From Porticoccus sp002341315 (GTDB taxonomy: Bacteria; Pseudomonadota; Gammaproteobacteria; Pseudomonadales; Porticoccaceae): a stretch of DNA of 64,000 bases. Below, one piece after another: positions 35,736 to 44,993 of the stretch. Each line of letters opens with the position of its first letter. Position 1 is the stretch's first letter. The notes beneath the pieces were generated by a model that had not been told where the DNA came from, searched no databases, and worked only from the letters and a program-made list of their open reading frames with translations. The position numbers were made by a program, and so were the translations under genes. Location of the stretch: assembly GCF_047634355.1 (NCBI RefSeq), contig NZ_JBLIAL010000014.1; one strand, given 5' to 3'.

Positions 35736-36821
35736 ATGAATGACAAAGCCATACAGCGGCCCAGCGCCGAGAACCTCTACCGGGACGAGCTGGAACGACT
35801 GATCAGTTGGGATCCGGGCCCGGCACCACCGGGCTGGAAGATGTCTCCATTCGCCGTGGAAAAATTCATCCTCGGCGATGACAAACTGGGCATTCAGCGA
35901 AAATTTGTCGCCCAACGTGAACTGGTGACACGGATTATTATCAGTCTCGCCACCAATCGGGGAGCCATGCTGATCGGCGAACCGGGCACAGCCAAATCCT
36001 GGCTGTCGGAATTATTGGCCAGTGCCATCTCCGGTCAATCCATCCTCACCATTCAGGGCGGGGCCATCACCAATGTCAGTCAACTGCTCTACAGCTGGAA
36101 CGAAGCCTTATTGAAGAGCGCGGGGCCAACGCCCGAGGCATTGATTCCCAGCCCGGTTTATCAGGGCATGATGGAGGGTCAGCTGGTGCGTTTCGAAGAA
36201 ATCGCCCGCTGCCCCCAGCACATCCAGGATGCCATGCTGTCGATCATGTCAGAGAGGCAGATCCTGGTGCCTGAGCTCGGCCGCGAAAACGGCGTCCTCT
36301 TCGCCCGCGAGGGTTTCAATATCATTGCCACGTCCAACTCCCTGGACCAGGGCGTCAATGCCATGAGTGCCGCCCTCAAACGTCGCATGAACTTCGAAAC
36401 CATACCGCCGATTCGGGAACTGCAGGACGAAATCGAGGTGGTTGCCAGCGAATCGGAAAAACTGATTCGTCTGTCCGGTGTCGATGTGAAGCCCGATGCC
36501 CAGATCATCGAGGTACTGACGACGATTTTCCACGAGCTGCGCAACGGGCAGACGCTGGATGGACGCAGTACCGACCGACTTGCAGCCACCGTGATGTCCA
36601 CCGCAGAGGCCGTGTCTGTAGCCCACGCCATGGGCGTGCACGCCTACTACTATCGCAACGGCAAGATGGAGATGGGCGACCTGGTGCACTTCCTGATAGG
36701 AGCGGCCCTGAAAGACAACAAAGACGATCGGCGGCGCATGAAACACTATTTTGAAACCGAAGTGGCCGTCAAGGAAGGCACACACTGGCAAGCGGTATTT
36801 GAGCAGCGGCGGTTACTGTAA
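35736..36821 (+). CDS. MoxR-like AAA+ ATPase
   Basis: A 361-residue AAA ATPase of the MoxR/AAA_5 group: QRELVTRIIISLATNRGAMLIGEPGTAKSWLS (Walker A GEPGTAKS, about 88), Walker B region GQLVRFEEIARC, sensor 1 FNIIATSNSLDQG, and arginine finger near AALKRRMNFETIPP. Such ATPases usually work with vWA-domain partners to remodel complexes. None is directly adjacent, but two vWA proteins are encoded at 49.6-51.6 kb. It lies 10 bp after the GspE-fusion gene and is probably co-transcribed. Confidence 0.88.
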   Translation: MNDKAIQRPSAENLYRDELERLISWDPGPAPPGWKMSPFAVEKFILGDDKLGIQRKFVAQRELVTRIIISLATNRGAMLIGEPGTAKSWLSELLASAISGQSILTIQGGAITNVSQLLYSWNEALLKSAGPTPEALIPSPVYQGMMEGQLVRFEEIARCPQHIQDAMLSIMSERQILVPELGRENGVLFAREGFNIIATSNSLDQGVNAMSAALKRRMNFETIPPIRELQDEIEVVASESEKLIRLSGVDVKPDAQIIEVLTTIFHELRNGQTLDGRSTDRLAATVMSTAEAVSVAHAMGVHAYYYRNGKMEMGDLVHFLIGAALKDNKDDRRRMKHYFETEVAVKEGTHWQAVFEQRRLL

Positions 36822-37017
36822 ACCCGCTAGAAGAGAGGGCAGGGCTCAAACCGTCTTCATAAATCCAGGTATCGGAAACTGCTGTCGCCAGTGCCGGAAA
36901 GTAGCAGTATCAGAATAATCAGCGAGGCATAAAAAAACCCGGTCAGTCCACCGAGAAACCAACCCGGCAATCGATATTTCAGAAGGTTCAGGCAGCCATG
37001 ACCTGTCACCCCTTCGG

Positions 37018-37800
37018 CTATTTACAAACAGTCCTTCTCTCGCGGATTGCATCGCCAAAGGCCCTGAACAACGCTGCATAGAAAACATCCTCAGAATATT
37101 GCCACTCGGGATGAAATTGCACACCGACGGCGTAGCGATTGTGGTCGACCAGTCGCACTGCTTCCACCAGCCCGTCGGCGGCAACGGCCTCCACCTCCAG
37201 GCTTTCCGCCAACCGGTGGATACCCTGACCGTGAACAGAGTTGACCCGAGCTTCACGGGAACCGGCAAGAGTCGCCAGTAGCCCACCCGGCGTCAGGGTA
37301 ATGTTGTGGGCATAATCGTACTGGCCTTCTCTGGGGAGACTCCGGTCTTCCCGGTGATCGAGCATCCCCGGCACTTCATGTACATACTGATAGAGTGAAC
37401 CGCCAAGGGCCACATTCAGTTCCTGCATGCCGCGACAGACTGCAAAGAGTGGAATGTTTCGTTCGATGGCGCGGCGAATCAACGGCAGGACGCTGGCGTC
37501 GCGCTGGGGATCCAGCAGGTTACCGGAACGACTTGGCTGACCATAGTACTGCGGGTTCACGTTGGAAATATTGCCCGTGAGAAACAGCCCATCAAGCGAG
37601 TCCAGCACCTCATCCAGGACGCAGATGTCCGCGAGGGAATGCAGATCCCGGCCAGCACCCACCGCAGGTAGCAGAACAGGTCTGACGCCGGCACCATGGG
37701 CCAAGGCATTGATATATTTTTCGCCGCTGCCATGGAAGGGATGCAGCCCCTGCATCACCACATCACAGGGAATACCCACCACCGGCCAGTGTCCAGCCAT
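37018..37800 (-). CDS. PuuD-like gamma-glutamyl hydrolase (peptidase C26)
   Basis: A 260-residue class I glutamine-amidotransferase-fold enzyme. The nucleophile elbow is PLFAVCRGMQELN with Cys, and the His/Glu pair appears in GVQFHPEWQYS. The N-terminal GIPCDVVMQG, DGLFLTGNISNVNP and the loop VNSVHGQGIH match gamma-glutamyl-GABA hydrolases of the putrescine pathway. The start MAGHWPVVG is chosen because AGGAGT lies 9 nt upstream. The substrate is inferred from the family. The 36822-37017 interval to its right-hand neighbour has no supported gene. Confidence 0.85.
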   Translation of the reverse strand: MAGHWPVVGIPCDVVMQGLHPFHGSGEKYINALAHGAGVRPVLLPAVGAGRDLHSLADICVLDEVLDSLDGLFLTGNISNVNPQYYGQPSRSGNLLDPQRDASVLPLIRRAIERNIPLFAVCRGMQELNVALGGSLYQYVHEVPGMLDHREDRSLPREGQYDYAHNITLTPGGLLATLAGSREARVNSVHGQGIHRLAESLEVEAVAADGLVEAVRLVDHNRYAVGVQFHPEWQYSEDVFYAALFRAFGDAIRERRTVCK

Positions 37801-37855
37801 GTTCACCTACTCCTGAGTTGCACGTGGACAATCCACCGCACCTTGTTTGCACTGC

Positions 37856-39049
37856 TTAAATAACACCCTCTGCCTTTAGCTGCTGCAGGGCAGCTTCATC
37901 CAGCCCCAACAACTCACCCAACACCTCGGCGTTGTGACTGCCCACCTCGGAGCCGGGCCAACTGGTGTTGCCGGGGGTCTCGCTAAGTCGGGGGATCATC
38001 GCGGGAATTTTCAGCGGCTCACCATTGATCTCCACCTGCTCGAACAGGCCCCGCGCATTGAAGTGGGGATCCGCCAGCATATCGCCGGCGTGATAAATCG
38101 GTCCTGCGGGCACCCGCTGTTCGGCCAGCAACGTCAACAGTTCTGCACTGGGAAGTTCGCGGCACCAGGCCGACAAGGCGCTGTCGATCTCCTGCTCGCA
38201 CTGCACCCTGCCAGCATTATCGGCGCAGCGGGGATCTTCTGCCAGATCCGGTCTGCCCGCCGCCAGCATCAAGCGTTTGAAGATGGAGTCGCCATTGCCG
38301 CCGATCACCACGTACTTGCCATCGGCGCAGCGGTAGGTGTTGGTGGGTACGATACCGGTCACCGTGGTACCGGAGGGTTCCCGGATGATACCGGCGCCAT
38401 CGTATTCCGGCACCACGGCCTCCAGCAGATTGAACATCGCTTCGTAGAGCGCCACATCCACCACCTGCCCCACGCCGCTGGATTGTCTGGACAGCAGCGC
38501 CAGCGCCACACCGAATGCTGCATGCAACCCGGCAATACTGTCGCCAATGCTGAGATTGGGTCGCACCGGGGCCTCGCCGGGAAACCCATTCAGATAACGA
38601 AAACCACTGATCCCTTCACACACCGAGGCAAAGCCGGGCCTGTTTGCATAAGGGCCGGTCTGCCCGTAGCCGGAAATACGAGTGTAGACCAGACCGGGGT
38701 TGGACTGCTTGAACTGCTCCGGTCCCAGTTCCCAGGCTTCCATGACCCCCGGCCGGAAATTCTCGACAACCACGTCGGCCCCGTCGATCAGCTGCTTTGC
38801 CAACTGCCTTCCCCGCACCGTTTTCAAATCCAGGGTAATGCATTTCTTGTTGCGTCCGAGACTCCGCCACCACAGGGATGTACCGTCCCTGACCTCCCGC
38901 CAGTTGCGCAGCGGGTCGCCTTTCCCCGGCGGTTCGATCTTGATCACCTCGGCCCCGAAATAGGCCAGCAGTGCCCCGGCGAAGGGGCCGGCCAATAACT
39001 GGCCGAGTTCGATCACCCGGTATCCCGACAACGGCTTCATCTCAGTCAC
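37856..39049 (-). CDS. Class III CoA-transferase (CaiB/BaiF family)
   Basis: The protein of about 397 residues begins with GTG (VTEMKPLSGYRVIELGQ), with GGGAG 6-7 nt upstream; an ORF start 16 codons earlier is less likely. Family motifs are RVIELGQLLAGPFAG, AEVIKIEPPGKGDPLR, DVVVENFRPGVME, RISGYGQTGPYANRPGF, and SIGDSIAGLHAAFG. It moves CoA between acyl groups, and the partner acid cannot be told. It is followed on the same strand by the PuuD-like gene and preceded 13 bp away by an AEC transporter, so a small catabolic unit (transport, CoA activation) is plausible. Confidence 0.9.
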   Translation of the reverse strand: MTEMKPLSGYRVIELGQLLAGPFAGALLAYFGAEVIKIEPPGKGDPLRNWREVRDGTSLWWRSLGRNKKCITLDLKTVRGRQLAKQLIDGADVVVENFRPGVMEAWELGPEQFKQSNPGLVYTRISGYGQTGPYANRPGFASVCEGISGFRYLNGFPGEAPVRPNLSIGDSIAGLHAAFGVALALLSRQSSGVGQVVDVALYEAMFNLLEAVVPEYDGAGIIREPSGTTVTGIVPTNTYRCADGKYVVIGGNGDSIFKRLMLAAGRPDLAEDPRCADNAGRVQCEQEIDSALSAWCRELPSAELLTLLAEQRVPAGPIYHAGDMLADPHFNARGLFEQVEINGEPLKIPAMIPRLSETPGNTSWPGSEVGSHNAEVLGELLGLDEAALQQLKAEGVI

Positions 39050-39062
39050 AGCTTTCTCCCGG

Positions 39063-39953
39063 TTATAACAACACGGCCAACAACACTGGTACGGCAACCA
39101 GCGCCATGACGGTAGAGACCACTACAATGCCCGCCACTGCGGTCGGCTCCTGGTCATACTTCAGGGCCAGTAGATAATTGAATACCGCCGCCGGCATAAT
39201 GGCCTGCAGCAGCACCACCCCCCGGGCAGTGCCGGTGATGTCCAGACACTCGACCACCCACCATGCCATCACCAGACCGCCGCCAATTCGCAGTGTCGAG
39301 TAACCCAGGCTCCGCCACCATCCCGACGTGCTCAGCGTGGAGAGGGAAACGCCCAGCGTGATCAGCATCAGTGGAATAGTAAACCCGGCCAGCAGTTCGA
39401 CAGACCGGTCAAGCCATTGCGGCAAGGCGATATTACCCACCAGAAGAACGAGCCCAATAATGACCGCAAGTATTAACGGCTGAAAGGCAAAGCCTTTCAA
39501 TATTGACCAGATATTGCCGGATTGCCTGTCGAGCAGCGGGATGCCAAATACCATCATGGCAGTCATCTGTACGATGAAAAAGCCCACCGCCAGCGCCAAC
39601 CCTTCCTGGCCAAAGGCAAACAGACAAAGCGGCAACCCCATATTGCCATTGTTGGGAAACGTCACCGATGGCAACAGCGCCCGGATATCGCCACCGGTGG
39701 CACGAATGGCCCCCCAGCCCAGCAGTGCTGAGCCGGCCAGAACAAGCACCGCGGCACCGGCAACCTCGGCAAACTCCGACCCTGAAATCTCCGATCGACT
39801 GATCGCGGAGACCACTAGGCAGGGCGCACCGATATTCATTACGGCACGGGTGACGAACTCCGCGGCGTAGGGCACCCGGGAACGGCCCCAGCAATAACCA
39901 ATGGTGATGGCGATCAATACCGGCGCCATCACATTCCAGAGAGCCAGAAACAT
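39063..39953 (-). CDS. AEC (auxin efflux carrier) family transporter
   Basis: The 296-residue integral membrane protein has about ten hydrophobic spans. Family features are MAPVLIAITIGYCWG at the N-terminus, NIGAPCLVVSAISRS, FPNNGNMGLPL (the conserved N-x-G-x-x-G-L-P motif) and PLMLITLGVSLS in the second half. AEC members in bacteria move dicarboxylates or malate-type anions. It is first in the minus-strand set with the CoA-transferase, so it may carry the acid that the transferase activates. Confidence 0.88.
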   Translation of the reverse strand: MFLALWNVMAPVLIAITIGYCWGRSRVPYAAEFVTRAVMNIGAPCLVVSAISRSEISGSEFAEVAGAAVLVLAGSALLGWGAIRATGGDIRALLPSVTFPNNGNMGLPLCLFAFGQEGLALAVGFFIVQMTAMMVFGIPLLDRQSGNIWSILKGFAFQPLILAVIIGLVLLVGNIALPQWLDRSVELLAGFTIPLMLITLGVSLSTLSTSGWWRSLGYSTLRIGGGLVMAWWVVECLDITGTARGVVLLQAIMPAAVFNYLLALKYDQEPTAVAGIVVVSTVMALVAVPVLLAVLL

Positions 39954-40090
39954 TATTTGTTGATCCCCGATGATTCATCTGTCCGCGGCGTTATACTGCA
40001 CTTGTGCAGCGCGTGAAAGTGCAACATACCGCAAGGAACTTTCACCTGCCAGTCATCTCTAAGACCGCTAGCATTACTGGGCTTTTCACT

Positions 40091-41551
40091 ATGGGGTATC
40101 CACTAAAATACACTACCGGCGCGTTGATGCTACTGCTTACCTTTGGCAGTCTGCCCGCTGCTCAAGCTGACACCCCGGCTGACCTACCGGAAACAGTCAC
40201 TGATGGACAGGGCCCTGAGCAACACGAACCCGCCCGCCAGGCTATCGAGAGTGACCCGGCTCACGATGAAACCACTGCTCAGGCAGAAAAACCCGACCTC
40301 CAACCAACCGAAGCCGCCGAAGCCGCCGAAGCCGCCGAAGCCGCCGAAGCCGCGCAGATTATTGCCGATTACCAGTCGGCTATTGACCGACGCGAAGCAC
40401 TGGCCGGCCCTTTTGATCCAGAGTTATCCGAGCTGACTTTTGCGCTGGGCAGAACCCTGCAGCGCCAGAACCGCCTGGAAGAAGCTATTCAGGCCTTCCG
40501 TCATGCCATGTACGTGAATCGCGTTAACAACGGCGTTTACAGCCTGTCCCAGGAACCGATGTTGCGCGGCATTATCAATACCCACATCCAGCTCGGGTTT
40601 ATCACTGAAGCCGCCGAAGCCTACCAGAAACTACTCTGGCTGCACCGCAAAACCTATGGTGCCGATGATCCCCGCACACTCCCTCTGTTGGACGAAATCG
40701 GCCAATGGCACTTGCGGGCCTACAATGCCCGGGGGCGCAGAGACGATATCTACCATCTGAATATTGCCCACGGCGTCTACAACCAGGCACTGGTCATCAC
40801 CGCACAGCAACACGGCGAGGATCATCGCAACATGACCGGGCTGTTGTACAACTCGGCAATGACGGACTACTACCTAGACAGACATCAGAAAAAATACGCC
40901 AACAGTTGGGAGAATACAGACCTCCTGTCTGAGCGGTTTCAGCAGGCGCGCTGGGTGGCCGACGACCCCTTCCTCAGCAAAAACTATTTTCAGAACGGTC
41001 GCCGGGCTAATGCCAGGATGATTGATATTCTGGAACAGGATCCCTCGGCATCCGCGGCCGACAAAGCCACCGGTTATATCAAAACCGGTGATTGGTTTAT
41101 GCTATTCAATCTGACCGGCCCGGCCATCGACAACTACCAAAAAGCCTACCGCGTCTTGCAGCAGACGAATGACGCAGCACTGATTGCCGCGTTGCTGGGT
41201 GAGCCGAAAATGCTGCCCAGACCGATCGATTCGGGCATTATGGAGACCGAACCCGTGCTCACTGCCACCTCCACCGAACGCTCGCCAGCACAACCGGAAA
41301 CCTCAATGCCTGACATCACCGAAGCTGTGACCAGCCCGTCAATACCCGCGGCCTATGTGATGCTTGCCGTTGATATCTCCGAAAAAGGGCAACCCCGCAA
41401 AATCACAACATTGAGCGTTTCCCCGGAAGGGGGTGACGGGCTGGAACGCAGGGCAAGGAAAACCATTATTGATACCAAATTCAGACCGCGCTTTGACAAT
41501 GGCCAGCCTGTGCCAACTGAAGCATTGCCGGTCAAGGTCCTGATACAGTAG
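40091..41551 (+). CDS. Exported TPR protein with TonB-C-like terminus, first gene of the envelope operon
   Basis: A 486-residue protein. The start MGYPLKYTTG is favoured because it opens a clean signal peptide (ALMLLLTFGSLPAAQA). An acidic, Glu/Ala-rich stretch follows with five tandem GAAGCCGCC-type repeats in the DNA. TPR-like helices then appear: LTFALGRTLQRQNRLEEAIQAFRHAMYV, GFITEAAEAYQKLLWL, ATGYIKTGDWFMLFNLTGPAIDNYQKAY. The last 65 residues (AYVMLAVDISEKGQPRKITTL, ARKTIIDTKFRPRF) resemble a TonB C-terminal domain. It probably acts in the periplasm. It is separated by 7 bp from the next lipoprotein gene. Confidence 0.75.
   Translation: MGYPLKYTTGALMLLLTFGSLPAAQADTPADLPETVTDGQGPEQHEPARQAIESDPAHDETTAQAEKPDLQPTEAAEAAEAAEAAEAAQIIADYQSAIDRREALAGPFDPELSELTFALGRTLQRQNRLEEAIQAFRHAMYVNRVNNGVYSLSQEPMLRGIINTHIQLGFITEAAEAYQKLLWLHRKTYGADDPRTLPLLDEIGQWHLRAYNARGRRDDIYHLNIAHGVYNQALVITAQQHGEDHRNMTGLLYNSAMTDYYLDRHQKKYANSWENTDLLSERFQQARWVADDPFLSKNYFQNGRRANARMIDILEQDPSASAADKATGYIKTGDWFMLFNLTGPAIDNYQKAYRVLQQTNDAALIAALLGEPKMLPRPIDSGIMETEPVLTATSTERSPAQPETSMPDITEAVTSPSIPAAYVMLAVDISEKGQPRKITTLSVSPEGGDGLERRARKTIIDTKFRPRFDNGQPVPTEALPVKVLIQ
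40310..40354 (+). repeat. Five tandem 9-bp coding repeats
   Basis: GAAGCCGCC repeats four times, with a fifth unit GAAGCCGCG, giving (Glu-Ala-Ala)5 in the TPR protein. Changes in copy number stay in frame, so it could vary linker length without inactivating the gene. Confidence 0.85.
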
Positions 41552-41558
41552 TCTCCCA

Positions 41559-42302
41559 ATGATGAATCGATCCTTTCTCATAATGTTGCTCAGCGCTGGC
41601 CTGCTCAGTGCGTCGGGATGTCAAAGTCCGACCCAGTCCACCACGGCGCAATCTCAGCAGCCACCACAACCGCAAGCCCAGTCGCCGGCAACAGAGGAGG
41701 CCAGCGAGCAGGACAGTCCTCTGGAAACGGCTTCGACGACAGGCGCGAGCCAGTCCAGTGACACCAGTGAGTCCAGCGAAATGCCTGAAACCAACCCCGA
41801 TCAGGGTAGTCCGGCAAGCCAGACATCGCCCCCGCCGGGTGGCGCACTCAGCGCGGATGAGGAAGTTGCGGTTCTCGATCAACAGCTGGATGCCTCCATG
41901 GCCGAGTTTGACGGTATGATTATGGATGCTCGGGCCGCCGCTGCCGAGCGGGAACAGGACAGCGACAGTGAAGGGGCACCCGCCGACGCGGGAGGCCCCC
42001 TGTTTGAAGAGGCAGATATCACCGAGGAGCTCGGGGGCGGTCCATCAGGAAGACCCGGCGATGAAGAAGCCAGCGGCCCGGACGGCGCCAGCGAACCACC
42101 ATCGGGACAAGCCACCACCTACGGTGGAGACGGTGCAATCATCGGTCGTAGCGGAGGCAGTACGGTTCCTGCAAATATTCCCGATGGCCACGATGACGAT
42201 ATTGTGGCTCGCCAGATCCGTGAGGCAGCCATGAAAGAACAGGACCCGGTGTTGAGAGAAAAACTCTGGGACGAGTACCGCAAATATAAAGAGGGGCGAT
42301 AA
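41559..42302 (+). CDS. Low-complexity lipoprotein
   Basis: A 247-residue protein with a signal peptide and lipobox LLSASGC. The mature part is very rich in Ser, Gln, Pro, Glu, Asp and Gly and is likely disordered for about 150 residues. There are short ordered pieces at VAVLDQQLDASMAEFDGMI and the C-terminal DDDIVARQIREAAMKEQDPVLREKLWDEYRKY, which looks like a conserved helix pair. Function unknown. It is the second gene of the operon and 4 bp ahead of the next lipoprotein. I read it as an envelope-anchored linker protein. Confidence 0.7.
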   Translation: MMNRSFLIMLLSAGLLSASGCQSPTQSTTAQSQQPPQPQAQSPATEEASEQDSPLETASTTGASQSSDTSESSEMPETNPDQGSPASQTSPPPGGALSADEEVAVLDQQLDASMAEFDGMIMDARAAAAEREQDSDSEGAPADAGGPLFEEADITEELGGGPSGRPGDEEASGPDGASEPPSGQATTYGGDGAIIGRSGGSTVPANIPDGHDDDIVARQIREAAMKEQDPVLREKLWDEYRKYKEGR

Positions 42303-42306
42303 CAGG

Positions 42307-43488
42307 TTGGCCAACTGGAAATATCTATTACAACGGGTGTTCGTATTATCTGCGCTGCTGTTATTGGCTGCCTGCAGTACTAATCGCGTCACCAGTACGG
42401 TTGTGACCCCGCTGGAGCAGCAGACTGCGCCTGTGGTTGAGTCACAGCTACTCGACCTGGCAGTCCTGCCTTTCGACCCCGGTCTGGAAAACATCGAATC
42501 GGACGATACCAGTGTCTCGCCAACTGTGCGCACAGCCGAAGCACAGTATCTGCCAAACCAGCTGGCCGCGACCATTCAAAAAACCGGAGCCTGGGGCGCG
42601 GTGAGATTGGTGCCCGGTAGGGAAACGGTCGCAGAGGTTTATGTGGCCGGGAAAATTGTCGCCTCCAACGGCGAAACACTGGCACTGGATATCACCGTCA
42701 CCGACTCCAGCAATCGCCACTGGTACACCAAGTCCTACACCGAAACGGTGGGCAACTATGCCTACAACCGGCAAAACCAGTTACAGCGAGACCCCTTTCA
42801 GGGTCTCTATAACCGGATTGCCAACGACCTGCTGGAATACCGCCAGCAGATGAGTGCAGAAAATGTCAAAAAACTGCGCACCATAGCGGAACTGCGTTTT
42901 GCGCGGGACTTTTCCCCGGAGGCGTTCAGCGACCATATCAGGGAGACACCGGGTGGCCAGCTGGAAATCAGCCGTTTGCCGGCAGAGAATGATCCTATCC
43001 TGCAACGCATCCGGCAGATTCGCCAGCGCGACTACCTTTTCATCGATACCATGCAGGAACATTACGATGCATTTACCCGCCGTATGGACAGCCCCTATCA
43101 GGAATGGCGAGCCGCCAGTTACAACGAGCTCGTGGCGCTCAGAGAACTGAAACGCCAATCCCGCAATCGAACTATCGGCGGGGTAGCCGCGATTATTGGT
43201 GGCATTCTGGCCTCCGGCAGCAACAGCGGTTCCGGACGGGCTGCCGGGGCAGTGGCTATCGGTAGTGGGGCCCTGCTGGTAAAAAGCGGTCTGTCAAAAA
43301 GAGCCGAACTGCAGATTCATGAGGACACACTCGCCGAGCTCGCCCAATCGCTTGAAGCCGAGATAGAACCGAGGGTCATTGAGCTGGAAGATCGCACCAT
43401 CACCCTGACCGGCAATGCTGCCGCCCAATATGCACAGTGGAAAACCCTGCTGCGGGAGATTTACCAGGCCGAACGCGGTGGAATTTAA
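42307..43488 (+). CDS. Lipoprotein with CsgG/TolB-N-like region
   Basis: A 393-residue protein beginning with TTG, with GAGGGG about 9 nt upstream. The signal peptide and lipobox ALLLLAACS are clear. The part from LLDLAVLPFDPGLEN through QLAATIQKTGAWGAVRLVP has the pattern of CsgG- or TolB-N-like envelope lipoproteins. It is followed by helices, then a glycine-rich hydrophobic stretch (IGGVAAIIGGILASGSN...GAVAIGSGALLVKSGL) that could insert in a membrane, and a charged helical tail. I cannot name the family. Its place among motor-like genes suggests an outer-membrane anchor or pore component. Confidence 0.7.
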   Translation: MANWKYLLQRVFVLSALLLLAACSTNRVTSTVVTPLEQQTAPVVESQLLDLAVLPFDPGLENIESDDTSVSPTVRTAEAQYLPNQLAATIQKTGAWGAVRLVPGRETVAEVYVAGKIVASNGETLALDITVTDSSNRHWYTKSYTETVGNYAYNRQNQLQRDPFQGLYNRIANDLLEYRQQMSAENVKKLRTIAELRFARDFSPEAFSDHIRETPGGQLEISRLPAENDPILQRIRQIRQRDYLFIDTMQEHYDAFTRRMDSPYQEWRAASYNELVALRELKRQSRNRTIGGVAAIIGGILASGSNSGSGRAAGAVAIGSGALLVKSGLSKRAELQIHEDTLAELAQSLEAEIEPRVIELEDRTITLTGNAAAQYAQWKTLLREIYQAERGGI

Positions 43489-43493
43489 GCCCC

Positions 43494-44993
43494 ATGAGCG
43501 GAAGTAACGACCAGGACCCGATCAGGCCGAGCGACATAGCATTTACTCCTGTCACCCCCGAAGACAGCGGCAAGGCAGATAACCTGCCCTGGCAACAGCG
43601 ACCCGCCAGCTGGGTGGCGCTGGCTATCTGTGTGCTGCTGGCGTTGGTGGTGATTTTTGTACTCCCGGCACTGATTCAACCGCCGGACACCCCCCCCGTA
43701 CCAATTGCCTCTGACCGCACAACCACCCCGACGGCAGAATCACCGTTCCGCGACGCACAGTTAGCCACAGCGAGACGTGCGGCACAGGATGTATTGAGCA
43801 AGATCCTGGAAAAGCAGGCCTTTCTTGAGAGCAAAAATGTAGCACGCTGGGATAGGGAAGCCTTTGACAGGGCACTTGCGGTTGCTGCAACCGGCGATAC
43901 CCACTATCGCCAGCGCGCCTTTGATCAGGCACAGGACGCCTATCAGTCAGCCCTGGATCAACTCACTGCACTGGAAACGGCTATCCCTCAGCGGGTCAGC
44001 GACGCACTGGCGGCGGGACAAACCGCGCTCGATAACGGTGATGCCGACGAAGCAACCCGGCAGTTTGAACAGGTACAGGCCATTGCGCCGGATAATGCCG
44101 AGGCGGCCCGTGGCCTGGCCAGAGCCGAGGTACTGGACCAGGTCGCCGAGCTGGTGGCAGAGGCTACCATCGCCCGGCAAAACAACGACCTGCCCCAGGC
44201 CAGAACCCTCTACCGGAAAGCCCTGGAACTGGATGCTGACCACACGCCCGCCGCTGCCGGACTGGAAGCCGTCAATGCCCAAATCCTGGACAATCGGTTT
44301 AATGAGGCCATGAGCCGTGGTTACTCCGCACTGGAACGGAACCAGCTGGACGGCGCAAAAACCGCGTTCAAACAGGCTCTGCAACTCAAGCCGGATGATC
44401 CGGCGGCCCGCAGCGGACTTACCCAGGCATCCAGTGCCGCCACCAAGCAAACCCTTCAATCCCTGTTGAGCCAGGCCACAGCGCTGGAAAGCCGCGAACA
44501 GTGGCATCAGGCCCGGGATACCTACGCCAGAGTTATGGCGATCGACAGTTCCGTGATGGAAGCCCGGCTGGGACAGATTCGAAGTACTGCCCGCGCACAA
44601 CTGGACGACCAGATTCGCGGCATACTTGATCAGCCGCTGCGCCTGTCATCTGATAACGTACGACAAGAAGCCCAACGGATTCTGGCAGACGCACGAGCCA
44701 TCAAGTCTCCCGGTGCCAAATTAAAGGAACAGATCAGCCGCCTGGATCAAACGGTGAAAACAGCGACCACCCCGGTTCAGGTGGAGCTGGTGTCCGACCA
44801 GGACACCCTGGTCACACTCTATCGACAGGGCGAACTGGGTAAATTCCAACGCAAGCAGATCTCACTGATTCCCGGAAAATACGTCGCAGTGGGAACCCGT
44901 CGCGGCTATCGGGATGTACGGGTGGAGTTCCAGCTTGGCCCGGAAGGACTCAGCCAACCGGTGGTAGTGATCTGCAAGGACCCGATCTCGTGA
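43494..44993 (+). CDS. Inner-membrane TPR protein
   Basis: The 499-residue protein starts MSGSNDQDPIR; an upstream in-frame ATG would run into the previous gene. One membrane span (ALAICVLLALVVIFVLPALI, about 43-62) follows a short cytoplasmic part. About 330 periplasmic residues carry TPR-type repeats such as GQTALDNGDADEATRQFEQV, ATIARQNNDLPQARTLYRKA and GYSALERNQLDGAKTAFKQA. The C-terminal beta domain (VQVELVSDQDTLVTLYRQGEL...GTRRGYRDVRVEF) resembles PEGA-like modules. It overlaps the next gene by a GTGA. It likely scaffolds the complex in the periplasm. Confidence 0.78.
   Translation: MSGSNDQDPIRPSDIAFTPVTPEDSGKADNLPWQQRPASWVALAICVLLALVVIFVLPALIQPPDTPPVPIASDRTTTPTAESPFRDAQLATARRAAQDVLSKILEKQAFLESKNVARWDREAFDRALAVAATGDTHYRQRAFDQAQDAYQSALDQLTALETAIPQRVSDALAAGQTALDNGDADEATRQFEQVQAIAPDNAEAARGLARAEVLDQVAELVAEATIARQNNDLPQARTLYRKALELDADHTPAAAGLEAVNAQILDNRFNEAMSRGYSALERNQLDGAKTAFKQALQLKPDDPAARSGLTQASSAATKQTLQSLLSQATALESREQWHQARDTYARVMAIDSSVMEARLGQIRSTARAQLDDQIRGILDQPLRLSSDNVRQEAQRILADARAIKSPGAKLKEQISRLDQTVKTATTPVQVELVSDQDTLVTLYRQGELGKFQRKQISLIPGKYVAVGTRRGYRDVRVEFQLGPEGLSQPVVVICKDPIS

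Noticed and set aside
37934..38998. 354-codon plus-strand ORF opposite the CoA-transferase
   Set aside because: The minus strand encodes a complete class III CoA-transferase with all motifs; the plus-strand frame is a shadow caused by codon bias.
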